This document shows positions 22,552 to 28,789 of a stretch of DNA of 28,789 nucleotides, in pieces (the first letter of the stretch is position 1; the number at the start of each line of letters is the position of its first letter). The DNA is taken from contig JAGLJW010000038.1 in the NCBI GenBank assembly GCA_023142215.1, forward strand, positions 1-28,789, in the 5' to 3' direction. Source of the stretch: Candidatus Parcubacteria bacterium (GTDB lineage Bacteria; Patescibacteriota; Patescibacteriia; Patescibacteriales; UBA12075). The notes below the pieces were generated by a model that was not told the origin of the DNA, did not search any database, and saw only the letters and a program-made list of their open reading frames with translations. Both the position numbers and the translations under genes were made by a program.

Positions 22552-23844
22552 ATGAAAAGAACAACGATAAGTATTTCAATTTTGACAATGTTTTTTTTGA
22601 ATCCCTTAAATGTGTATGCAGGCAGTGTTAATGTTGAAAATGATGCACAGCAAAGTCAGACAACCTTATCTCAAGGTGGGAGTATCTTAGGACCAGTAAT
22701 TGATTATGGTAATGACAATGGAGACAACAGAAGTGTAGGAAGTCTTGGTAATCAAGTAGGTGGAAACTTTATTGATCCAACTGCTATCCCCTTGCATTAT
22801 GGAGATGTTAAATCTGATACACCAAATAATGTATCAGCAACAACAGTTTTTGCTATTTTCCCTCGCAAAATAAACAGGGATACAATTCGTATTTATAAGA
22901 AAGGAATAGAAGAGGAATATGAAAAACATTCTTCTAAGCGAGGCAGAAAAAATTTTGATGATGTAAAAAAATCTATCCGAACTAAACCAACAGTTTTTTA
23001 CGAAAGTGAAAAAGCTGAGGAACTTTACGTGGTTCCATGGCTATTGAAAAATTTTAAAGAAGGTTTTGATTATAAGAAAGTAGCAGTCGTAGTTAAATAT
23101 AGTATAGATGATACTCCACACAAGCAGGATTTGGCAATGGATTTAATAGAATGGGGTTTAGACCATGGAGCGAATATTTTAATACCCATTTCTCAAATTG
23201 ATGGAGGAGAAAAAAAGTTAAAAAATAAAGCGGGTGGTTTAAGTCTGTTCACATCGGTTGCAAATGTAGCTGTTTCATCAATGACTGGATTCACGGTCAA
23301 TCCCAACATGGGTTATTCAAGTGGGGCAAGCTTCATTGAAGCAAATGCGTTTTTAGGAGTACTTTTCCTGAAAGTTAATAATCCAGAAGAATTTTATTGG
23401 AAATCAGAAGAGGTTTTTTCACAAAAAAAGAAATCAAAGCTGGTAAAGTATTGTGAACAAAATATTAGCAAGTTAGACAATATCTTGTTTACAACATTTG
23501 ATGAAAAAAAATCATGTAAAGAGAGGTTTTGGAGAGGTATATATAACTTGATAGTATATCAAGAAACAAAGTCTAAAAACTCTCTCATGAAAGCCAAGGA
23601 TGATTTTGCAAAAACTATTGCAATTGTAAATAATGCAAATGATATTATAGCTAAAGACTGCCATTTCTATCTTTCAGCTATTTATAGAGAAATGGCAAAG
23701 TTGCAAGAACCAGGAACTGATAGAGAAATTTTTTGGGTAAGAGCTGGAATTCATGGCGAAAAAGCCAGAATACCAGGAGATTCTACTCCGCCAAGTCTTG
23801 AAAGAATTACTTTAACTAAACTCCAGTCTTCTCTTACTAAATAA
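22552..23844 (+). CDS. Exported protein of unknown family, 430 aa
   Basis: A signal peptide (MKRTTISISILTMFFLNPL to VYAG, cleavage near residue 23) is followed by a Gly/Asn-rich low-complexity segment (about 24-75). A larger globular domain follows with VVPWLLKNFKEGFDYKKVAV, YSIDDTPHKQDLAMDLIEWG and ANILIPISQIDGG, then a Ser/Gly-rich stretch (GLSLFTSVANVAVSSMTGFT). The C-terminal third (about 295-430) is helical and Lys-rich, with a possible TPR-like look (FWRGIYNLIVYQETKSKNSL, then CHFYLSAIYREMAKL). I cannot assign a family. SD AAAGGAG precedes the ATG. The next gene starts 21 bp downstream, so they are co-transcribed. Confidence 0.75.
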   Translation: MKRTTISISILTMFFLNPLNVYAGSVNVENDAQQSQTTLSQGGSILGPVIDYGNDNGDNRSVGSLGNQVGGNFIDPTAIPLHYGDVKSDTPNNVSATTVFAIFPRKINRDTIRIYKKGIEEEYEKHSSKRGRKNFDDVKKSIRTKPTVFYESEKAEELYVVPWLLKNFKEGFDYKKVAVVVKYSIDDTPHKQDLAMDLIEWGLDHGANILIPISQIDGGEKKLKNKAGGLSLFTSVANVAVSSMTGFTVNPNMGYSSGASFIEANAFLGVLFLKVNNPEEFYWKSEEVFSQKKKSKLVKYCEQNISKLDNILFTTFDEKKSCKERFWRGIYNLIVYQETKSKNSLMKAKDDFAKTIAIVNNANDIIAKDCHFYLSAIYREMAKLQEPGTDREIFWVRAGIHGEKARIPGDSTPPSLERITLTKLQSSLTK

Positions 23845-23865
23845 TTTACATTTTTGGAGGAAAAA

Positions 23866-24678
23866 ATGAAAAGAATATTATTTTTTGTTGCAATTATGAC
23901 TTTTGCAATAACATCTTTGGCGATAATTCCTAAGGCAAATGCTATTGGAGAAAAAGAAGTTCCAACTATTGATGAATTGTTGCAATACGCCAAAACAATA
24001 GGAATAGAAGTAGATACAGTCCAACCATTAACATCATCGTCGCCATACGGATATGACGGCAGTAAAAAAGTGGGCGGAGTTACAGTACAGGGCAAAAAGG
24101 GATATTTTCCATGGCATATTGCCAGAGATTTTAGCAATGCAGATTACCGTACCTTGTTAGAAGAAAACGGATTAAGCGTTAAAGATGCTAAGTCCTTGCC
24201 GGAAAGTTATAAGTTTTTTATTCCTTGGGAGATGTTAAAAAAGGAGTTCAGAAATCCTTTGCCAAAATTACTTTTATCTCAAGCTGAGATTAGTAAATTG
24301 CAAGAACAGCTTGAAGATGAAAGCTTTCAAAAACAAGCCTTTGAAAATCAAATTTCAAGTTTAAAAAGTGAACTTGAACTTGAAATAAATGATAAAAAGG
24401 AGATAATAGAAAAACAAAAAAAAGAAAAGACTATTAAAAATGGTCTTAAGGAAAATGGCGATTTAATTATTGCAGAATTTGCAAAAATGGACTTAAAAAC
24501 AAACCAGCTTCTTGAAGGTCAAAAATTACTTCTTGAAGGACAAGAAGTAATCAAACAATACAAACAATACATAGCACTTATTGTAGCTGCTATGTTAATG
24601 GCATTCGTCGTAATATTTCTTGGAACAGAATTTGTTTTCAGATCATATCAGAAAACAAGTCCAAGAGCGACACAATAA
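23866..24678 (+). CDS. Membrane-anchored exported protein: possible LysM-like domain, coiled coil, C-terminal helix
   Basis: This 270-aa protein has a signal peptide (1-26, ending KANAIG). Then comes a short domain at about 76-120 (KKGYFPWHIARDF ... YRTLLEENGLSV ... ESYKFFIPWE) whose pattern recalls a diverged LysM (GDTLWxIA ... LxxLNxL ... GxxLxIP). A long coiled coil (about 138-190) and a C-terminal membrane helix (about 235-258) follow, with a short basic cytoplasmic tail. LysM would mean peptidoglycan binding; the match is by eye and weak. Start chosen at ATG 23866 with GGAGG five bases upstream. An upstream TTG at 23854 would sit inside that SD. It is last in the operon, before the terminator at 24708. 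Confidence 0.75.
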   Translation: MKRILFFVAIMTFAITSLAIIPKANAIGEKEVPTIDELLQYAKTIGIEVDTVQPLTSSSPYGYDGSKKVGGVTVQGKKGYFPWHIARDFSNADYRTLLEENGLSVKDAKSLPESYKFFIPWEMLKKEFRNPLPKLLLSQAEISKLQEQLEDESFQKQAFENQISSLKSELELEINDKKEIIEKQKKEKTIKNGLKENGDLIIAEFAKMDLKTNQLLEGQKLLLEGQEVIKQYKQYIALIVAAMLMAFVVIFLGTEFVFRSYQKTSPRATQ

Positions 24679-24707
24679 TAACAAATTAAAAAGACACAAT
24701 GCACATA

Positions 24708-24736
24708 ACGGGGATTATAAAAATTCCCGTTTTTTA
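24708..24736 (+). terminator. Rho-independent terminator of the exported-protein operon
   Basis: ACGGGGATT (24708-24716) pairs with AATTCCCGT (24722-24730) with one G-T wobble, followed by a run of Ts. It lies 29 bp after the stop. Confidence 0.85.
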
Positions 24737-24750
24737 ATATAAAAATATTT

Positions 24751-25037
24751 GTCATTGCGAGGAGAAGCTAAAGCGACGACGTGGCAATCTCAGTAATATA
24801 CGCAACAAACTGTCATTGCGAGAAGTCGGAGCTGAGTTTATCTTCAACTTGATTGAGGATGGCAATCTCGGTAATATATGCAAGAAACTGTCATTGCGAG
24901 AAGGAGCTAAAGCGACGACATGGCAATCTCATGAATTACGCAAAATTGCTTGATTAATAAGATTGCCACGTCATTCGCTTGCAATGACAGAGATGTGGAA
25001 TGAGATTGCCACGTTGCTCCGACTCCTCGCAATGACA
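24751..25037. repeat. Compound palindromic repeat array (GTCATTGCGAG type)
   Basis: GTCATTGCGAG starts three forward units at 24751, 24812 and 24890, each followed by GGCAATCTC. Two inverted ends (GCAATGAC at 24981-24988, CTCGCAATGAC at 25026-25036) close the array. Units 1 and 2 carry truncated cores (TAATATACGCAA, TAATATATGCAA). Unit 3 has the full core AATTACGCAA-AA-TTGCTTG, shared with copies A-C. The array fills the convergent gap between the exported-protein operon and the TRIC-type gene, and no gene is seen in it. Similar GTCATTGCGAG palindromes occur widely in bacteria. Confidence 0.75.
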
Positions 25038-25041
25038 GGCG

Positions 25042-25662
25042 TTATTTCCCATTTTTTTTAATCATCCTTTTATACACTCCATACTCCGATACATATTCAC
25101 GTAAAAACATAATTATAGCTATTGAAACAATAGTAGCTCCAACTAAATTATAACTCATTAATATATAGAATGACAAAGAACCCAAAAAAGCAGATTTAAT
25201 ATAATTAGAACCATGCATTAAAGCAAAAGGTTTATCGTCCATAATTGCGTCACGCAATATCCCTCCCCCACAGCCAGTAAAAACACCTAATGAAATTGAA
25301 GCAATAAATGACATTAAAGTAATTTCTCCTCCTAAATAGTTAAAGCTAATTGAAACTCCGATAATAGCAAAAGTAGCTAAACCTAAAGAGTCTAAAAATC
25401 TAAAAAAAGAATAACCACGTTTAAAAAACATTGGCATAAGATAAATTGCTGTTGAAGCTAAAATGGAAATCAATAAATAATTTTTATCAATTAAATAAAA
25501 CAATGGTATTTTGCCAAGAATTAAATCACGAATTGTTCCACCACCAACAGCAGTTACAACACCTAAAAAAATAACTCCAAAAATATTTAATTTTGCTCCT
25601 TTGGCTTTAAAAGCTCCAGAAATTGCAAAAGCTAAAGTGCCAAGTAAATCTAAAAAATACAT
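25042..25662 (-). CDS. TRIC-family (UPF0126/YadS-like) cation channel protein
   Basis: This 206-aa protein has seven predicted membrane helices arranged as two three-helix repeats plus one. It has paired glycine motifs GGGTIRD (about 41-47) and GGGILRD (about 131-137), each ending in Arg-Asp, the hallmark of the prokaryotic trimeric intracellular cation channel family. Characterised members conduct monovalent cations; the role here is unknown. Length is normal. It lies 9 bp downstream of the CvpA-like gene and is likely co-transcribed. No SD is visible. The C terminus (KRMIKKNGK) is basic and cytoplasmic. Confidence 0.85.
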   Translation of the reverse strand: MYFLDLLGTLAFAISGAFKAKGAKLNIFGVIFLGVVTAVGGGTIRDLILGKIPLFYLIDKNYLLISILASTAIYLMPMFFKRGYSFFRFLDSLGLATFAIIGVSISFNYLGGEITLMSFIASISLGVFTGCGGGILRDAIMDDKPFALMHGSNYIKSAFLGSLSFYILMSYNLVGATIVSIAIIMFLREYVSEYGVYKRMIKKNGK

Positions 25663-25671
25663 ATAAATTTA

Positions 25672-26187
25672 TTAAATTAAAGATTTTAATTTTTTTAAAA
25701 CCTCGGGTAGTAATGGTGATAATATGTTTACGAATTTAAGCAAAAATGGTGCCATCTGTGAATCTACTAACCATTTTCCAAGCCAATGTTCAATGAATGA
25801 ATATCTTGATACAACAAATATTATCATACCGAGAAAAAAACCACCCGTTATAAAACCTAACACTGCCCCACCTAAACGGTTTATAGTTTTTAAAAATGGA
25901 ATTATTGTTAATAATCCATAGGTTTTATCTAGTAAATAAAAAACAAAACCAACTAAACGATTAATTAAAGAAAATAAAATAATAAAAATAATTACCTTTC
26001 CGATATTTTCATGTCCCATAAAAACAGGCTCAACCCAATTATAAATCTGGACATAGAAACGACTAGCAACAACCGCTCCAATAACAGCTCCGAATAAAAT
26101 ACCAATAGTACGAATTAAACCATAAAATAAGCCATAAAATATAAAGCCTGAAAGGATAATTAATAAAATTGTATCAAAAATAGACAT
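25672..26187 (-). CDS. CvpA-family membrane protein
   Basis: This 171-aa protein has about four membrane helices. The start MSIFDTILLIILSGFIFYG and then GLIRTIGILFGAVIGAVVAS match the CvpA (colicin V production) family, as do the helix-breaking INRLGGAVLGFITGGFFLG and the short amphipathic C terminus. CvpA homologues are widespread, and the exact biochemical role is unsettled (envelope or stress related). It precedes the TRIC-type gene by 9 bp and follows rpsJ behind a strong terminator. No SD is visible. Confidence 0.82.
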   Translation of the reverse strand: MSIFDTILLIILSGFIFYGLFYGLIRTIGILFGAVIGAVVASRFYVQIYNWVEPVFMGHENIGKVIIFIILFSLINRLVGFVFYLLDKTYGLLTIIPFLKTINRLGGAVLGFITGGFFLGMIIFVVSRYSFIEHWLGKWLVDSQMAPFLLKFVNILSPLLPEVLKKLKSLI

Positions 26188-26233
26188 AGTATTAGTTAAA
26201 TGATAACATTTTCAACTGAAAAAAGCGAGTTAA

Positions 26234-26280
26234 AACAAATAAAAAACACAGTTATTTAATAACTGTGTTTTTTATTTGTT
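26234..26280 (-). terminator. Perfect 22-bp inverted-repeat terminator after rpsJ
   Basis: The arms 26234-26255 and 26259-26280 are perfectly complementary around a TTA loop. The stem core is CACAGTTAT/ATAACTGTG, flanked by A- and T-runs, so it can act in both directions. It lies 6 bp after the rpsJ stop. Confidence 0.85.
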
Positions 26281-26286
26281 CAATTA

Positions 26287-26634
26287 TTACATTTTAATTT
26301 CAACGTCAATTCCTGCTGGTAAACTTAAATTTGTTAAATCCTCAACTGTTTTGGCTGTTGGTTCAACAATATCAATCAGTCTTTTATGAGTTCTCATTTC
26401 ATATTGATCTTTTGCTGATTTATTAACAAATGTGGATCTGTTAACAGTGTATTTTTTCTTTTCTGTCGGAAGAGGAATGGGTCCAAATACTTGAGCTCCA
26501 CTTCTTTCAGCAGTATCAATAATTATTTTTGTTGATTGATCAATAATTTTATGATCAAAAGCTTTGATTTTAATTCTAACTTTTTGTTGAAAATCATCAG
26601 TAGTTTTCAAATCTTTTTTTTCTTCTTTACTCAT
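26287..26634 (-). CDS. rpsJ: 30S ribosomal protein S10
   Basis: This 115-aa protein has the S10 pattern KVRIKIKAFDHKIIDQSTKI, GPIPLPTEKKKYTVNRSTFV, and RTHKRLIDIVEPTAKTVEDL, ending PAGIDVEIKM. It has an N-terminal extension of about 16 residues (MSKEEKKDLKTTDDFQQ) beyond the usual start. S10 is part of the 30S head and also partners NusB in antitermination. It is separated from tuf by a short hairpin (26679-26702) and ended by the strong terminator at 26234, so here it does not lead the usual S10 operon with rplC. No SD precedes the ATG. Confidence 0.96.
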   Translation of the reverse strand: MSKEEKKDLKTTDDFQQKVRIKIKAFDHKIIDQSTKIIIDTAERSGAQVFGPIPLPTEKKKYTVNRSTFVNKSAKDQYEMRTHKRLIDIVEPTAKTVEDLTNLSLPAGIDVEIKM

Positions 26635-26678
26635 TTAAGTTGTTATTTAATTTAATTTATTATTAATTAATTATTATA

Positions 26679-26702
26679 CTCCGTCTCTCGTGAGAGGCGG
26701 AG
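26679..26702 (-). terminator. Hairpin between tuf and rpsJ
   Basis: CTCCGTCTCTC (26679-26689) pairs with GAGAGGCGGAG (26692-26702) with one G-T wobble and a 2-nt loop. An A/T-rich rather than pure T tail follows on the minus strand. It may be a partial terminator or attenuator that lowers rpsJ relative to tuf. Confidence 0.55.
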
Positions 26703-26709
26703 AAAATAA

Positions 26710-27894
26710 CTACTTGATAATTTTAACAACAACACCAGCTCCAACGGTTCTACCACCTTCACGAATAGCAAATCTCATTTTATCTTCCATCGCAATTGCG
26801 TTGATAAGTTTAACTGTTAAATTTACTGTATCACCAGGCATAACCATTTCAGTTCCTTCTGGTAAAGTAACTTCACCAGTTACATCAGTTGTTCTAATGT
26901 AAAATTGTGGTTTATAACCTTTGAAAAATGGTTTATGTCTTCCACCTTCATCTTTGGAAAGAATATACACCTCAGATTCAAATTCAGTATGTGGAGTAAC
27001 TGTTCCTGGTTTAGCAAGAACTTGTCCTCTTTCAACTTCATCTTTTTTGGTACCACGAAGTAAAATACCAGCATTATCACCAGCTTCGCCTCTATCTAAA
27101 GATTTATTAAACATTTCTACACCAGTTACAGTTGTTTTTGCTGTATCTTTCAAACCAATAATTTCAACTTCTTCACCAACTTTAACAATACCTCTTTCAA
27201 TTCTTCCTGTTACTACTGTTCCACGACCTTCAATTGAAAATACGTCTTCAATAGGCATTAAGAAAGATTTTTCAAGATCTCTTACTGGTTCCTCAATAGC
27301 TTCGTCAAGAGCTTTCATAAGCTCCATAATTGGTTCACCTTTTTCTTTTGGATCTTCTAAAGCTTGTAAAGCAGAACCTTTGATGATTCTAGTTTTTTCA
27401 CCGTCAAATTCATATTTTGTTAATAATTCACGAACTTCTTCTTCTACTAATTCAATCAATTCAGCATCTTCAACCATATCGCATTTATTTAAAAATACCA
27501 CGATGTTTTTAATACCAACTTGTTTTGCAAGAAGGATATGCTCTCTAGTTTGAGGCATTGGTCCGTCTGTAGCTGCAACAACTAAAATAGCACCGTCCAT
27601 TTGAGCAGCACCAGTAATCATATTTTTAACATAATCAGCATGTCCAGGACAATCTACATGAGCGTAGTGTCTTTTCTCTGATTCATATTCAACATGAGCT
27701 GTAGCGATTGTAATACCACGTTCCTTCTCTTCAGGAGCTGCATCAATTTGACTAACATCTTTATCTGATGCACTAATTCCTCTGTCTTTTAAAACTTTAA
27801 GGATAGCTGCTGTTAAAGTAGTTTTTCCATGGTCAACGTGACCAATTGTTCCCACATTTACATGCGGTTTGTTTCTTTCGAAAACTTCTGCCAT
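26710..27894 (-). CDS. tuf: Elongation factor Tu
   Basis: This 394-aa GTPase delivers aminoacyl-tRNA to the ribosome. All G motifs are present: GHVDHGKT (G1), GITIATAHVEYE (G2), DCPGHADY (G3), NKCD (G4) and GSAL (G5). Domains 2 and 3 are complete, ending REGGRTVGAGVVVKIIK. Length and sequence are canonical. A structured leader (27908-27968) and a -10 box (27982-27987) lie upstream. The G4 motif NKCD rather than NKxD variants with Val or Met is usual for bacteria. It lies with rpsJ but without fusA, rpsG or rpsL next to it. Confidence 0.98.
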   Translation of the reverse strand: MAEVFERNKPHVNVGTIGHVDHGKTTLTAAILKVLKDRGISASDKDVSQIDAAPEEKERGITIATAHVEYESEKRHYAHVDCPGHADYVKNMITGAAQMDGAILVVAATDGPMPQTREHILLAKQVGIKNIVVFLNKCDMVEDAELIELVEEEVRELLTKYEFDGEKTRIIKGSALQALEDPKEKGEPIMELMKALDEAIEEPVRDLEKSFLMPIEDVFSIEGRGTVVTGRIERGIVKVGEEVEIIGLKDTAKTTVTGVEMFNKSLDRGEAGDNAGILLRGTKKDEVERGQVLAKPGTVTPHTEFESEVYILSKDEGGRHKPFFKGYKPQFYIRTTDVTGEVTLPEGTEMVMPGDTVNLTVKLINAIAMEDKMRFAIREGGRTVGAGVVVKIIK

Positions 27895-27907
27895 TTTTTT
27901 AAACCTT

Positions 27908-27968
27908 TACGACCCCCTTGAGTTTTTTATTAAACTCGGAGTTTTTTTCCAAAAGGAAACCAGTCGTA
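27908..27968 (-). promoter_or_regulatory. Structured tuf leader RNA (multi-branch fold)
   Basis: On the minus strand TACGAC (27963-27968) pairs with GTCGTA (27908-27913), enclosing two small hairpins: TTTCC-TTTT-GGAAA and GAGTTT-AATAAA-AAACTC. The closing stem starts only a few bases after the start predicted from the TATAAT box at 27982-27987. An autoregulatory leader for EF-Tu expression is plausible. I recognise no known family. Confidence 0.5.
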
Positions 27969-27981
27969 GTAATATTAATTA

Positions 27982-27987
27982 ATTATA
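27982..27987 (-). promoter_or_regulatory. tuf promoter -10 box
   Basis: TATAAT on the minus strand, 95 bp before the tuf ATG and about 14 bp upstream of the leader stem. No good -35 box is visible at 16-18 bp. Confidence 0.4.
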
Positions 27988-28015
27988 TATAAATTTAAAT
28001 TGATTCACAGTAAAA

Positions 28016-28558
28016 CTAAAACGGTATTTTTTCAAAATAATGTTCTTCTTCATCAGTCATTTCAGTCGCACCAGTTTTTCTATTTCTTGGTATGCTCCAA
28101 CTTCCACTATTAGCCCTAGGTTTATTACTTAAATATTTTTCTTCATATTCATTATCAAATTCATCATTAAAATCGTCGCTATAATAATCCTCATCTTTCT
28201 CCTCATCTTCCTCAATTTCATTATTGTAATTTTCATAATCTTCCTCATAATCTTCCTCGTCCATCATGTTATGAAAATCTAACTTATCTATTTCTTTAGA
28301 AACACCAAAATTATGACCATTTTTCCATTCAGCCATTTCTTGATTCATATTATCATTTTTTTTATTTTGTGTCAAATAGTCCTTTTTTTCAGGATTATTT
28401 AAATTGGTTTTTTCTGAACTAGCTTTAGATACAATCTGTTCATACTTATCAAATGGCATAACAACAAACGCATTTTCTGACTGTGGATTATCAAAAACGA
28501 TGATTTTATCACCAGTTTTTTTAGCTAATTCTATTGCTTTTTGTAATTGTTTTAACAT
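28016..28558 (-). CDS. Hypothetical acidic protein, 180 aa, with conserved-looking N and C termini
   Basis: The N-terminal 50 residues (MLKQLQKAIELAKKTGDKII, then VFDNPQSENAFVVMPFDKYEQI) look like a small folded domain reminiscent of Phd/YefM-type antitoxin N termini. The middle (about 100-145) is almost all Asp, Glu, Tyr and Asn and is disordered. The C terminus (EMTDEEEHYFEKIPF) looks like a short linear motif. I cannot assign a function, and the antitoxin resemblance is weak since no toxin gene lies next to it. It is not translated with SD. The upstream gene is an RNA methyltransferase. Confidence 0.6.
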   Translation of the reverse strand: MLKQLQKAIELAKKTGDKIIVFDNPQSENAFVVMPFDKYEQIVSKASSEKTNLNNPEKKDYLTQNKKNDNMNQEMAEWKNGHNFGVSKEIDKLDFHNMMDEEDYEEDYENYNNEIEEDEEKDEDYYSDDFNDEFDNEYEEKYLSNKPRANSGSWSIPRNRKTGATEMTDEEEHYFEKIPF

Positions 28559-28615
28559 AATAATATATTATAATATTTTAAAAATAATGTCAATATTTGC
28601 CATTTTTTTAAAATA

Positions 28616-28789
28616 CTAAGTTTTTTCTAAGATTAACACACTTTCAACATGAGGTGTTTGTGGATACATATCAAAAAGTTGCCAAGAAGTTGCTTTGTAT
28701 TTTTCTTTTAATTTTATAAAATCTTGTGCTTGAGTTTTGGGATTGCATGATACATAAATGAATTGTTTTGGTATAAATTCTAAAATCTT
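28616..28789 (-). CDS. RlmD/TrmA-family tRNA/rRNA (uracil-5-) methyltransferase, C-terminal part
   Basis: The last 57 codons are present; the rest is beyond the right edge. The segment has FIYVSCNPKT with the catalytic Cys (residue 15 of the fragment) and DMYPQTPHVESVLILEKT, where the Glu is the general base. This is the signature of SAM-dependent 5-methyluridine methyltransferases (RlmD/RumA, TrmA). They form m5U in 23S rRNA or tRNA. The fragment cannot distinguish RlmC/RlmD from TrmA, though PQTPHVESV is typical of RumA-type members. Confidence 0.85.
   Translation of the reverse strand, partial: KILEFIPKQFIYVSCNPKTQAQDFIKLKEKYKATSWQLFDMYPQTPHVESVLILEKT

Noticed and set aside
24751..25037. 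Possible CRISPR array
   Set aside because: Repeat spacing is irregular, units are inverted at one end, and no cas genes are present; palindromic element fragments explain it.
26921..27553. 210-aa plus-strand frame inside tuf
   Set aside because: It is antisense to conserved EF-Tu coding sequence, with no SD and low-complexity Ser-rich translation.
28016..28558. Toxin-antitoxin system from the Phd-like N terminus
   Set aside because: No toxin-sized partner gene adjoins it, and the acidic tail is unlike known antitoxins.

Overview
The window looks like a chromosomal segment from a low-GC member of the Candidate Phyla Radiation (Patescibacteria). The signs are the low GC (estimated by eye near 30%), housekeeping genes that mostly lack Shine-Dalgarno (SD) sequences, a camelysin/TasA plus SipW plus sortase surface set, a CAP-domain membrane protein, and intergenic DNA full of palindromic repeats. 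The standard genetic code fits every gene. Taxonomy is inferred from gene content only.

Layout. 1-1067: dTDP-rhamnose genes rmlA (partial) and rmlD, transcribed leftwards. 1179-6058: a hypothetical membrane protein, an unannotated 32-aa membrane peptide (2239-2337), lepA between two inverted copies of one palindromic element, and a CAP-domain protein. 6292-7744: a small block of different style, with two divergent genes that have strong SD sites, back-to-back promoters sharing a perfect palindrome, and strong terminators. 7906-15729: a surface-assembly locus with sortase, a surface protein ending in an LAPTG sorting signal, a very acidic 896-aa lamin-tail protein with a SipW-type export signal, SipW-like signal peptidase, an AAA ATPase of the DUF4143 type and a TasA/camelysin-like fibre protein.

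16130-20326: a compact cluster of five nucleotide-enzyme homologues. One pyrF and one pyrE look intact. Two more orotate phosphoribosyltransferase (OPRT)-like proteins and one orotidine-monophosphate decarboxylase (OMPDC)-like protein have lost key catalytic residues. Four form an operon and the fifth has its own promoter; all have SD sites. 20342-21262 is a hypothetical protein, divergent from a rightward operon of three exported or membrane proteins (21697-24678), again with SD sites. 24751-25037 is a compound palindromic repeat array. 25042-28789 is ordinary: a TRIC-type channel, CvpA-like protein, rpsJ, tuf with a structured leader, an acidic hypothetical protein and the 3' end of an RlmD/TrmA-type RNA methyltransferase.

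Two candidate undescribed systems stand out. The first is the pyrE/pyrF cluster with pseudo-enzyme paralogues. The second is the SD-bearing gene blocks (6354-7678, 16171-20094, 21697-24678), which contrast with the SD-less neighbours and include a family of exported proteins I do not recognise. Sequence-level assignments were made by eye; no database search was run.
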